Shown in pieces: positions 1 through 4,714 of a DNA stretch of 5,986 bases (positions are counted from its first letter, which is position 1; each line of letters opens with the position of its first letter). The position numbers and the translations under genes were made by a program. The notes under the pieces were generated by a model, which was not told the DNA's origin, searched no databases, and saw only the letters and a program-made list of their open reading frames with translations. The stretch comes from Syntrophales bacterium (GTDB taxonomy: Bacteria > Desulfobacterota > Syntrophia > Syntrophales > UBA2210): assembly GCA_030655735.1 (NCBI GenBank), contig JAUSPK010000010.1:1-5986 (forward strand), given 5' to 3'.

Positions 1-428
1 CTGATATTCAGGATATCCCCTTTGATTTCGATATTGACGTCCTTTTCTTCAATGCCGGGCATTTCCGCGATGATATTTATCCCGGTTTCCTCATCAAAGA
101 CATCCACGATGGGTTCGCGCTCCTCCTCGACAACAGGACCCGTGGGAGTTTTCTTGATATTTCCGAATGACTGCACGGAAGGTCTGCCGTCAGCCATAGT
201 GCGTACCCTTACCCCATAGACACCTTTCAGGTCTTTAAGTCCCTTGATCTTTTCGAGGCCGCTGAATTTGATCTCACCTGTCCTGGAAAGTTCCTCACCC
301 TTTTCCGCTAACTTTGTGGCAGTATCTATCAGATTAGTAAGACCCTTAAAAAGACCGCCAAGACCGAAATCAATGTCTGTGCCCTCAGATTTCTTTTCCT
401 GATCTTTTTTCTTTTTATCGTCCGTCAT
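1..428 (-). CDS. gvpH: GvpH-like gas vesicle protein, Hsp20/alpha-crystallin type (3' part outside window)
   Basis: Partial gene; translation starts at ATG (426-428) and runs off the left edge after 142 residues. A strong GGAGG ribosome site (437-441) sits 8 bp upstream and fixes the start. The N-terminus is very charged (DDKKKKDQEKK). It is followed by a Gly/Leu-rich segment (about residues 20-50, GLGGLFKGLTNLIDTATKLA) and a KGVYGVRVRTMADGRP segment (about 68-83). The part from about residue 105 reads as the beginning of an alpha-crystallin domain: PIVDVFDEE, then AEMPGIEEKDVNIEIKGDIL, with the conserved PG after the second strand. That layout of low-complexity N-terminus plus Hsp20 core fits the GvpH-like proteins of gas vesicle clusters, which are thought to stabilise or chaperone vesicle components. 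The C-terminal strands and any I-x-I tail lie outside the window. It is the last gene seen in transcription order, downstream of gvpL/F. A generic Hsp20 is the alternative, but the neighbours favour GvpH. Confidence 0.85.
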   Translation of the reverse strand, partial: MTDDKKKKDQEKKSEGTDIDFGLGGLFKGLTNLIDTATKLAEKGEELSRTGEIKFSGLEKIKGLKDLKGVYGVRVRTMADGRPSVQSFGNIKKTPTGPVVEEEREPIVDVFDEETGINIIAEMPGIEEKDVNIEIKGDILNI

Positions 429-441
429 CTTTCACGCCTCC

Positions 442-558
442 ACATCCCTTATTGGGACCACTCATTAAACATCGGTCGTCCATTTTGTATTGTCCGTTGC
501 AACAAACAACTGGCAACCGACCACCGACCACTGGCCCCTGGCCACTGACCACTGATAG
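442..558. repeat. Degenerate 7-bp tandem repeats between gvpL/F and gvpH
   Basis: This spacer contains about eleven heptamers in unbroken 7-bp register from 478 to 554. They begin with GTCCATT, TTGTATT and GTCCGTT, pass through GCAACAA and ACAACTG, and settle into ACCACCG, ACCACTG, GCCCCTG, GCCACTG and ACCACTG. The unit nearest the gene (552-558, CTGATAG) directly abuts the gvpL/F stop codon (559-561). The gvpH ribosome site lies at the other end. I see no promoter or intrinsic terminator. Such short degenerate intergenic heptads resemble the STRR-type repeats of cyanobacteria and those I recall from Desulfobacterota; their function is unknown. Confidence 0.75.
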
Positions 559-1311
559 TCACCATTTCACCACAATATTAACAAAATTAAATGGCGGCGC
601 CGGGCCGACATATTTGAACTTTGCCCGCTCTTCATAATCTTTTGCCAGATCCTCAACCAGAAAATCGAACTCTTTTTCCCGTGTCCTGTCTATCAGGAAC
701 GCGGCATTTAAAAACATGCTGTCTCCGAACAGATTGTTTGTTCGTACATCAATGGCCGATCGTTTGAATATATTCAGGACTTTCTGTGTTTCGCCGTCCT
801 TTTTTTTATCCAGAGCGTTCTTTACTGCCTTGCCGAGGGAAACTTTGGAGGTATTGCCGGTCTTTCCCGTTTTGTCTTCCGCCTTCTTTTTGAGCTTTTT
901 GACCTCCTTATTATCCTCCGCTATTTCATTAAAGATCCGGTTCATGTCTTTCCAGATTCCCTTTAACCCCATCTCTACTTTGTTGTCCATGTCTCTCAGG
1001 AGGCCCTTGAATTCCGGATATCGCCTTCTAAGGAGTGTGCGCACTTCCTCCGCGCTTGCGGCAATGGTGCAGAACCGCACGGGCAGCACCGTATAATCCT
1101 TCATTACCTCCTCGATCACCTTTTCATGGGCCATCATATTTTCCCGGTTGATAACATACTGCGTCATGGGAGAGCTGCTGATGACGGCGCTGATATCGTT
1201 ATAGCCTATGGTTGAAACTATATCCCCGCGCCCTCCGATACCGATGGGTCCGAAGTTTCGTCCTTCATTACTTTCGATGATACAGTAAACGTATTCTCCT
1301 TCCTTAGCCAT
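559..1311 (-). CDS. gvpL/F: Gas vesicle protein GvpL/GvpF family
   Basis: Complete 250-residue protein, typical length for the family. It starts at ATG 1309-1311, with GGAGGT (1319-1324) about 7 bp upstream. Family hallmarks are clear. An N-terminal strand reads EYVYCII (about 6-12). An MMAHEKVIEEVMK helix is followed by TVLPVRFCT (74-82). A helical, lysine-rich middle spans about 100-185. The C-terminal module has DSMFLNAAFLIDR (197-209) and ends in the very conserved YVGPAPPFNFV (234-244). GvpF and GvpL share this fold. In characterised systems they are cytoplasmic accessory proteins that contact the shell protein GvpA, keep it from aggregating and take part in nucleation. Motifs alone do not tell F from L, and no second copy is in the window. 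It lies 90 bp downstream of gvpN1, and that spacer holds heptad repeats. The middle is unusually rich in lysine (KKLKKKAEDK and similar), which may form a flexible basic linker. Confidence 0.95.
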   Translation of the reverse strand: MAKEGEYVYCIIESNEGRNFGPIGIGGRGDIVSTIGYNDISAVISSSPMTQYVINRENMMAHEKVIEEVMKDYTVLPVRFCTIAASAEEVRTLLRRRYPEFKGLLRDMDNKVEMGLKGIWKDMNRIFNEIAEDNKEVKKLKKKAEDKTGKTGNTSKVSLGKAVKNALDKKKDGETQKVLNIFKRSAIDVRTNNLFGDSMFLNAAFLIDRTREKEFDFLVEDLAKDYEERAKFKYVGPAPPFNFVNIVVKW

Positions 1312-1375
1312 CTGTCAGACCTCCGTTTTTACATGACGTCTCCATTGTGGAATCCTGCATCGTTTCTTCCATTCA

Positions 1376-1396
1376 CTGCCCACTGACTACTGTAAA
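1376..1396. repeat. Three 7-bp repeat units downstream of gvpN1
   Basis: The 90-bp spacer between gvpN1 and gvpL/F has three in-register units, CTGCCCA, CTGACTA and CTGTAAA. They end 5 bp from the gvpN1 stop codon (1402-1404). They belong to the same repeat family as 442-558 and 4672-4713 but form the shortest array here. The rest of the spacer holds only the gvpL/F ribosome site. Confidence 0.55.
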
Positions 1397-1401
1397 TACC
1401 A

Positions 1402-2322
1402 TCAGCAGAACTGCTTAATTATATCAACTATGACCTTTTTGACCTCACCTTCAGGCCGACTCTTGACCCCGTTTGTTTCAAAGCTGAGGACATCGAAACA
1501 GGTTTCCACAAAGTCGTCATTGCCGGCCTCAGGTTTCGAGCCGGTTGCGCTTAACACCTTCGCAATCATAATCCCGGCTCGAATACTCGGTTGAAAGCCA
1601 TTTTCCACGTTTTCCCTGAAGGTTCTGATAATATTTACTACCCTCTCGGCCTCATCTTCAGGTATGCCTGACTTGGTCTTAACGATGGCAATCTCAGTTT
1701 CCCGGTCGTAATGGTCCAGTTTGATAGTAATCATACGATCTTTCAGTGCATCCTGCGCCTTATGCACCCCTGCGTATTCCTCCGGGTTGCTGGTAAAAAT
1801 GACTCGAAATTCCGGTGAGACGCGCAGATAACCTTCTTCCGATCGCCCGGCAGGCAGATCCAGTATCTTCTCCTCCAGTATGGATAGCAACGCGTTGTTG
1901 GCCTCGGGCCGGGACCGGGTAAACTCATCATAAATCAGGGTGAATCCATGCTTGCAGGCCACTGTTATCCGATTATCCACCCATTCGGGAGAGACCCTTT
2001 CATCCGACTTGAGGACAGACTGGATAAAATTATCCACCATTTTCTTGCGGCGGAAGCCATACTGACCGCCGATAAGGTCGGATGTGCCAAACTCGTCGTC
2101 ACCGTGAAGGAGTATCACCGGCCTTCCGATCCGGGCGGCGATATTCATGGCAATTGTGGTCTTTCCCGTGCCTGCCGGTCCGCTGAAATGGATGGGGAAA
2201 CCGGCTTGCAGGTAATTCGTGGCGCGTCTCATTACCCCACTGACAGCATCCGACTGAACAAAACCCGGCTGATCACTGTCAATGATGATGGGCGTTACTT
2301 CCGAAATGTTTTCATTTATCAC
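1402..2322 (-). CDS. gvpN: Gas vesicle AAA+ ATPase GvpN (copy 1)
   Basis: Complete 306-residue MoxR-like AAA+ ATPase. Walker A is GPAGTGKT (48-55). Walker B is FTLIYDEF (127-134), with D132 and E133 for metal binding and catalysis. Sensor 1 lies in FTSNPEEYAG (176-185, N179). A candidate arginine finger lies in DALKDRM (R196), and a sensor-2-like arginine in PSIRAG (R248). The GFTLIYDEFTRSRPEANN and SNPEEYAGVH segments are typical of GvpN, which hydrolyses ATP and is needed for vesicles to enlarge beyond small immature bicones. The start codon is GTG (2320-2322), supported by AAAGGAG (2331-2337) 8 bp upstream. The gene lies 32 bp after the 378-residue gene and so is probably co-transcribed with it. 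It resembles the second copy at 4715-5632 over its whole length, including 18 identical residues in a row around Walker B, but the two have diverged clearly in the N-terminal 30 residues and the C-terminal third. Confidence 0.96.
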   Translation of the reverse strand: MINENISEVTPIIIDSDQPGFVQSDAVSGVMRRATNYLQAGFPIHFSGPAGTGKTTIAMNIAARIGRPVILLHGDDEFGTSDLIGGQYGFRRKKMVDNFIQSVLKSDERVSPEWVDNRITVACKHGFTLIYDEFTRSRPEANNALLSILEEKILDLPAGRSEEGYLRVSPEFRVIFTSNPEEYAGVHKAQDALKDRMITIKLDHYDRETEIAIVKTKSGIPEDEAERVVNIIRTFRENVENGFQPSIRAGIMIAKVLSATGSKPEAGNDDFVETCFDVLSFETNGVKSRPEGEVKKVIVDIIKQFC

Positions 2323-2337
2323 GATTTCCTCTCCTTT
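2323..2337 (-). promoter_or_regulatory. Ribosome binding site deciding the GTG start of gvpN1
   Basis: On the minus strand AAAGGAG (2331-2337) precedes the GTG at 2320-2322 by 8 bp. This spacing supports GTG as the true start rather than an internal ATG. Confidence 0.7.
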
Positions 2338-2354
2338 ATGGTGTAATGGGGGCC

Positions 2355-3491
2355 TTAGATTTTCTCGCAGGAAATATCATTAAAATCCTTGTCCGTTTTG
2401 ATCACATAAGTCACAACGGGAGGACGGCCTTTACGCCCTATATTTCGCTTTCGCATCTCTTCCCACGGCTCGAATTTTACCTTCCAGCCTTCGTTAATCA
2501 CTTCATTCAGCTGGATGATACGCCCCCCTTCGGCAACTGTATTTTCAAAGGCATGGATATCCTGAACCGGCGATTTCCTGAAGCTGCTTATGATCTCTTT
2601 CAGGACCATGTCGTTCCGGATTTGCCGGAGAATATCGGGATCTTCCAGTTTTCGGTATGAGGCGAGATTCAAATTGTCATCAATGATTGCCTCAAATACT
2701 GCAGGTATTGTCCCTTCATTCTCTTTTCTCAGTCTCTTTTCCTCCCAGGGCTCGAGTAATACAGTGCACCCATCAGGCTGCCAGGTTATGTCGATTAGCT
2801 CTCCCATTTTGTCGAAGGCGCTTTCCAGAATTGTTTCTACAGTCTCCGGATTAGCAGGTTCGGTTATATCCAAAAGCCTTCGGCCGAAAGTCCGAAGGGC
2901 CGACTCCATGGCTGTCCTCTGCCTTTGAGTCCTTTGTTCTTCAAGCTCTTTCTGTTCTCTTTCCGCCACTTTTTTTTGCCTGTGTGCTTCTGCTTCCCGC
3001 TCAATTAAGCCTTGCTTACTGTCAAAGGTTCTGTCCCCCAATGCCGCGGCCCACTCCCTGGCCATAATCTTCCGGGCTATACGCGCAACAGACGCGGTGT
3101 TCAAATTTTTGGGTTTCTTTTTCCCTTCGCTTTGCTCCGACCGATATGGCTTCCAGTCAAAGCCTTCATAAATTTCGGTCTCATTAGCTGAGATTTTTGA
3201 CCCGGAAGGAGAATGATAACTTCCCTCTTTCCACATCCCCAATTCCACGTCCCCCTCGTCCCGGATGCCGGACGACTGCCCGCTTATCACGCTTTCCGCC
3301 TCCCGCGACTCACCCGGGAAGTTCGACGCCGGATCATGAACTTCAGTCTTTTTTGCATCCTCACGCTGCTTCCATTCCAGCGCATCCCTTTCTAAAACCG
3401 ATATTTCAAAACCCTTAAGCGGCATACCGAGGGCTTTTGCTCGCTCAATGGCCGCTAACCGGCGCACTGATATAACCTTTTTATTTTCCAT
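2355..3491 (-). CDS. Gas vesicle cluster protein, proposed tandem GvpO-like domains
   Basis: Complete 378-residue protein. Its ATG (3489-3491) follows the ZF1 stop codon with no gap (TAA then ATG), so translation is probably coupled; a weak AAGGGA precedes it. There is no signal peptide or membrane segment. Residues 1-45 are helical and charged. Residues about 45-130 look disordered. Residues about 160-200 (EREAEAHRQKKVAEREQKEL) are predicted coiled coil. The C-terminal half contains an internal repeat: GCTVLLEPWEEKRLR (241-255) and GWKVKFEPWEEMRKR (335-349), 94 residues apart. The first is followed by PAVFEAIIDDNLNLASYRKL (263-282), the second by PPVVTYVIKTD (357-367). The pattern of Gly-aromatic-x-V, E-x-x-E-x-x-R, then a strand ending in D and a SYR-type strand matches what I remember of GvpO (PF05800; for example an EGWRTVVEVVE segment followed by YEITLD in Halobacterium). 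I therefore infer two divergent GvpO-like units. The repeat is directly visible; the GvpO link is from memory and needs a profile search. Otherwise treat it as an uncharacterised Gvp accessory. Confidence 0.6.
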   Translation of the reverse strand: MENKKVISVRRLAAIERAKALGMPLKGFEISVLERDALEWKQREDAKKTEVHDPASNFPGESREAESVISGQSSGIRDEGDVELGMWKEGSYHSPSGSKISANETEIYEGFDWKPYRSEQSEGKKKPKNLNTASVARIARKIMAREWAAALGDRTFDSKQGLIEREAEAHRQKKVAEREQKELEEQRTQRQRTAMESALRTFGRRLLDITEPANPETVETILESAFDKMGELIDITWQPDGCTVLLEPWEEKRLRKENEGTIPAVFEAIIDDNLNLASYRKLEDPDILRQIRNDMVLKEIISSFRKSPVQDIHAFENTVAEGGRIIQLNEVINEGWKVKFEPWEEMRKRNIGRKGRPPVVTYVIKTDKDFNDISCEKI

Positions 3492-3872
3492 TTATTTCCC
3501 TTTTATAGTGACAACACCTTTTCCACGGCACACTATGCAGGGTAGTTTACTGTGGGGTTCAACTCCCCTGCCGCCGCACTTGGAACAGGTTTCAGCCGGC
3601 TCTTTTATGCTGACATACCCCTTGCCCCGGCAGACTGTGCATGTCAAATTGCTCCGGGGCTTTTCCTCGCCGCGGCCCTTGCAATAGGCACACTTGATAA
3701 AAGGCGGCTGTATCGATACCTTCCCGCTTCCGCCGCAAACGGCACATCTGGAACCTTTTGGTTTTTCTCCGGTTCCACTGCAAAACGCGCAATCAACTTT
3801 GTTGCCATTCCTGAACATTTCCCGTGACTTGTCCACCGGGACCTTTGTACCTGATGACCATTTCAATTCCAC
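3492..3872 (-). CDS. DnaJ-type zinc-finger protein without J domain (ZF1)
   Basis: Complete 126-residue protein made almost entirely of six CxxCxGxG motifs: C28-C31, C43-C46, C61-C64, C78-C81, C96-C99 and C112-C115. They form three similar units of about 35 residues, with two motifs per unit. Spacing is 7-9 residues inside a unit and 10 between units. Linkers such as KVSIQPPFIK and YVSIKEPAET recur. DnaJ/Hsp40 proteins carry four such motifs binding two zinc ions; here there is no HPD-containing J domain and no substrate-binding C-terminal domain. Six motifs would allow three zinc sites. Possible roles are chaperone-like binding of hydrophobic shell protein or a scaffold; neither is shown by sequence. 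The start is GTG (3870-3872) with AAGGGA (3881-3886) 8 bp upstream. An in-frame stop at 3888-3890 leaves no start codon further upstream. The gene lies 20 bp after the coiled-coil gene and directly abuts the 378-residue gene. A paralogue lies at the right edge. Confidence 0.85.
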   Translation of the reverse strand: MELKWSSGTKVPVDKSREMFRNGNKVDCAFCSGTGEKPKGSRCAVCGGSGKVSIQPPFIKCAYCKGRGEEKPRSNLTCTVCRGKGYVSIKEPAETCSKCGGRGVEPHSKLPCIVCRGKGVVTIKGK

Positions 3873-3886
3873 AGTCTCTCTCCCTT
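3873..3886 (-). promoter_or_regulatory. Ribosome binding site deciding the GTG start of ZF1
   Basis: On the minus strand AAGGGA (3881-3886) lies 8 bp before the GTG at 3870-3872. The in-frame stop at 3888-3890 rules out any start further upstream, and the next ATG (residue 19) would lose this spacing. Confidence 0.6.
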
Positions 3887-3892
3887 GTCAGG

Positions 3893-4207
3893 CTAATAAT
3901 CAAGTTTCATCACTTTCAACGGCTTTTTGGGGACCATTTTTTTGTATTGCGTTTTGGCCGGTTCTCTTTGTTCACCACCGGCAACAGCACCTTCCAATTC
4001 CGATATTTCCTCCTCAATGGTCCTAATGTCATCCTCTACCTGATCTTTTCTTTTCACCACATTTGTCTTTTCCTTTTCAAGACGAGCCTTGTTCTTTCCC
4101 AGGAGAAAGAGATCCAAGTATTCCGAACCCTTAGTTCTTGGCATGGATCGAATCTTGGATTTTTGAGACGTTTTAATAGATGTAATACCCTGAATATCTT
4201 GTTCCAT
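3893..4207 (-). CDS. Small basic coiled-coil protein of the gvp cluster (possibly GvpV-like)
   Basis: Complete 104-residue protein starting at ATG 4205-4207, with GGGGGTGA (4213-4220) about 8 bp upstream. The order along the protein is: a polar N-terminus (1-23); a segment RTKGSEYLDLFLLGKNKARL (24-43) that looks amphipathic; a predicted coiled coil to about residue 72 (KRKDQVEDDIRTIEEEISEL); a Gly-rich break; and a basic tail with KTQYKKMVPKKPLKVMK. No cysteines, signal peptide or membrane span are seen. The segment 'S-x-YL-x-L-x-L-x-x-x-K-x-RLEKE' followed by coiled coil reminds me of cyanobacterial GvpV and of small proteins often annotated as hypothetical in gvp clusters. That comparison is from memory and uncertain. 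Close packing with ZF1 (20-bp gap) supports a shared role in vesicle assembly. No function can be stated from sequence alone. Confidence 0.75.
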   Translation of the reverse strand: MEQDIQGITSIKTSQKSKIRSMPRTKGSEYLDLFLLGKNKARLEKEKTNVVKRKDQVEDDIRTIEEEISELEGAVAGGEQREPAKTQYKKMVPKKPLKVMKLDY

Positions 4208-4309
4208 TTACGTCACCCCCAATTGATGAGACAACCATAATTCCACACACATATATCTTTTCTCCAACTGTAATTTTTACATTGTCTGCCGTCTATATTG
4301 TCCTGTGAC
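4208..4309. other. 102-bp spacer with weak 7-bp repeats
   Basis: This is the spacer between the AbrB-like gene and the coiled-coil gene. Units GTCTGCC (4284-4290), GTCTATA, TTGTCCT and GTGACCT (ending 4311) keep a 7-bp register and touch the AbrB-like stop codon (4310-4312). They are too degenerate to be certain. The AT-rich middle (4240-4285) could hold a minus-strand promoter, but I find no convincing -35/-10 pair. The coiled-coil gene's ribosome site lies at 4213-4220. Confidence 0.35.
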
Positions 4310-4480
4310 CTATCTGGCAGCTTTCCGTTTGTGAATTACGATGTGCTGGGCACGATTTGGCCCGGATACCTTGATTTCAACCAGTTGGCCTTCTTTCAGA
4401 TCGATTTCTCTTCTGATGTTGGCGGGAATGGAAATCCTGCCATCCTTTTCCATTGTTGCAAAAACTCGCATTAGTGCCAT
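4310..4480 (-). CDS. AbrB/MazE-type swapped-hairpin DNA-binding protein, 56 residues
   Basis: A short complete gene: ATG at 4478-4480, stop TAG at 4310-4312. An excellent AAGGGGGTGA (4485-4494) sits 7 bp upstream. The translation starts MALMRVFATMEKDGRISIP and continues ANIRREIDLKEGQLVEIKV, ending IVIHKRKAAR. The series 'KDGRISIPANIRREIDLKEGQLVEIKV' (residues 11-37, written here across its strands) is the classic AbrB/SpoVT N-terminal fold. In that fold two chains swap hairpins to make a DNA-binding dimer. The length equals a bare AbrB domain plus a short basic tail. Such proteins act as transcription regulators or as MazE-like antitoxins; no toxin gene is adjacent, so a regulator of the gvp genes is the more likely reading. 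The large dyad at 4516-4587 in its own leader is a candidate binding site for autoregulation (inference). An internal ATG at residue 4 is an alternative start with poorer spacing. Confidence 0.85.
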   Translation of the reverse strand: MALMRVFATMEKDGRISIPANIRREIDLKEGQLVEIKVSGPNRAQHIVIHKRKAAR

Positions 4481-4515
4481 TCTGTCACCCCCTTCTCTGG
4501 ATTGGTGATTTATGC

Positions 4516-4587
4516 CCCGGTGAAATATGAAAGACAGAACCCCGGTTAAATAATCTACAGATTGAACGGGGTAAACATTTCACTGGG
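4516..4587. promoter_or_regulatory. Nested inverted repeats in the leader of the AbrB-like gene
   Basis: Outer arms CCCGGTGAAAT (4516-4526) and ATTTCACTGGG (4577-4587) are complementary at 10 of 11 positions. Inside them ACCCCG (4539-4544) pairs with CGGGGT (4567-4572), and the pairing can continue through TT and AAT with one bulge to a 9-base loop (4552-4560). The element lies 36 bp upstream of the AbrB-like start codon. It could be an operator, an RNA leader structure or a remnant of a small mobile element. A weak minus-strand promoter-like pair (TTTACC, 17 bp, TATTTA) lies within it, but I would not rely on that. Confidence 0.5.
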
Positions 4588-4612
4588 TACAATTGACGAT
4601 CACTAACCCTAA

Positions 4613-4627
4613 TGCGGCAAAGCCGCA
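4613..4627. repeat. Short perfect GC hairpin
   Basis: TGCGGC (4613-4618) and GCCGCA (4622-4627) form a perfect 6-bp stem around a 3-base loop. On the transcribed (minus) strand no run of U follows, so it is not a standard intrinsic terminator. Confidence 0.5.
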
Positions 4628-4642
4628 AAGTTAACAGTTCAC

Positions 4643-4687
4643 AGGGACCAGTGGGCTGAGGAAAGTTTTTTCTGATCACTGATCCCT
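4643..4687. repeat. Inverted repeat just downstream of gvpN2
   Basis: AGGGACCAGTG (4643-4653) and CACTGATCCCT (4677-4687) pair over 11 positions. The single mismatch becomes a G-U wobble in minus-strand RNA. The loop is 23 bases. The right arm is part of the heptad array at 4672-4713 and the left arm contains an oppositely oriented unit (CCAGTGG). A stem-loop 27 bp after the gvpN2 stop could slow 3' decay or weaken read-through, but no U tract follows it on the minus strand. Confidence 0.5.
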
Positions 4688-4713
4688 GACCACTCACCCC
4701 CGACCACTGTCTG
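4672..4713. repeat. Six 7-bp repeat units downstream of gvpN2
   Basis: Six heptamers in exact register: CTGATCA, CTGATCC, CTGACCA, CTCACCC, CCGACCA and CTGTCTG. They end one base before the gvpN2 stop codon (4715-4717). Family consensus is about CTGACCA, as at 510-558. Confidence 0.75.
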
Positions 4714-4714
4714 A

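Noticed and set aside
716..1096. Plus-strand open frame of 126 codons opposite gvpL/F
   Set aside because: It lies antisense to a gene with unmistakable GvpL/F motifs, its product is a low-complexity Ser/Phe/Leu string, and it lacks a convincing ribosome site.
1948..2346. Plus-strand open frame of 132 codons opposite gvpN1
   Set aside because: Antisense shadow of the conserved Walker A to Walker B coding region; the product has no recognisable domain.
3492..3872. Complete DnaJ chaperone or a truncated dnaJ pseudogene
   Set aside because: There is no J-domain remnant, the start has a proper ribosome site, and the motifs are expanded to six in regular units, so it is a dedicated short protein.
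3824..4240. Plus-strand open frame of 138 codons opposite ZF1 and the coiled-coil gene
   Set aside because: It spans two minus-strand genes and their spacer; the Phe/Leu-rich product looks like the antisense of lysine- and glutamate-rich coding sequence, not a real membrane protein.
4310..4480. Type II toxin-antitoxin locus (MazE-like antitoxin)
   Set aside because: No MazF, PIN or other toxin-like gene is adjacent; the next gene is a coiled-coil protein packed with gvp genes, so an antitoxin role is not supported here.
4613..4627. Intrinsic terminator at the TGCGGC/GCCGCA hairpin
   Set aside because: The stem is only 6 bp and no U-run follows on the transcribed minus strand.
4672..4713. 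CRISPR array
   Set aside because: The repeats are 7 bp, head to tail and without spacers; they are drifting tandem heptads.
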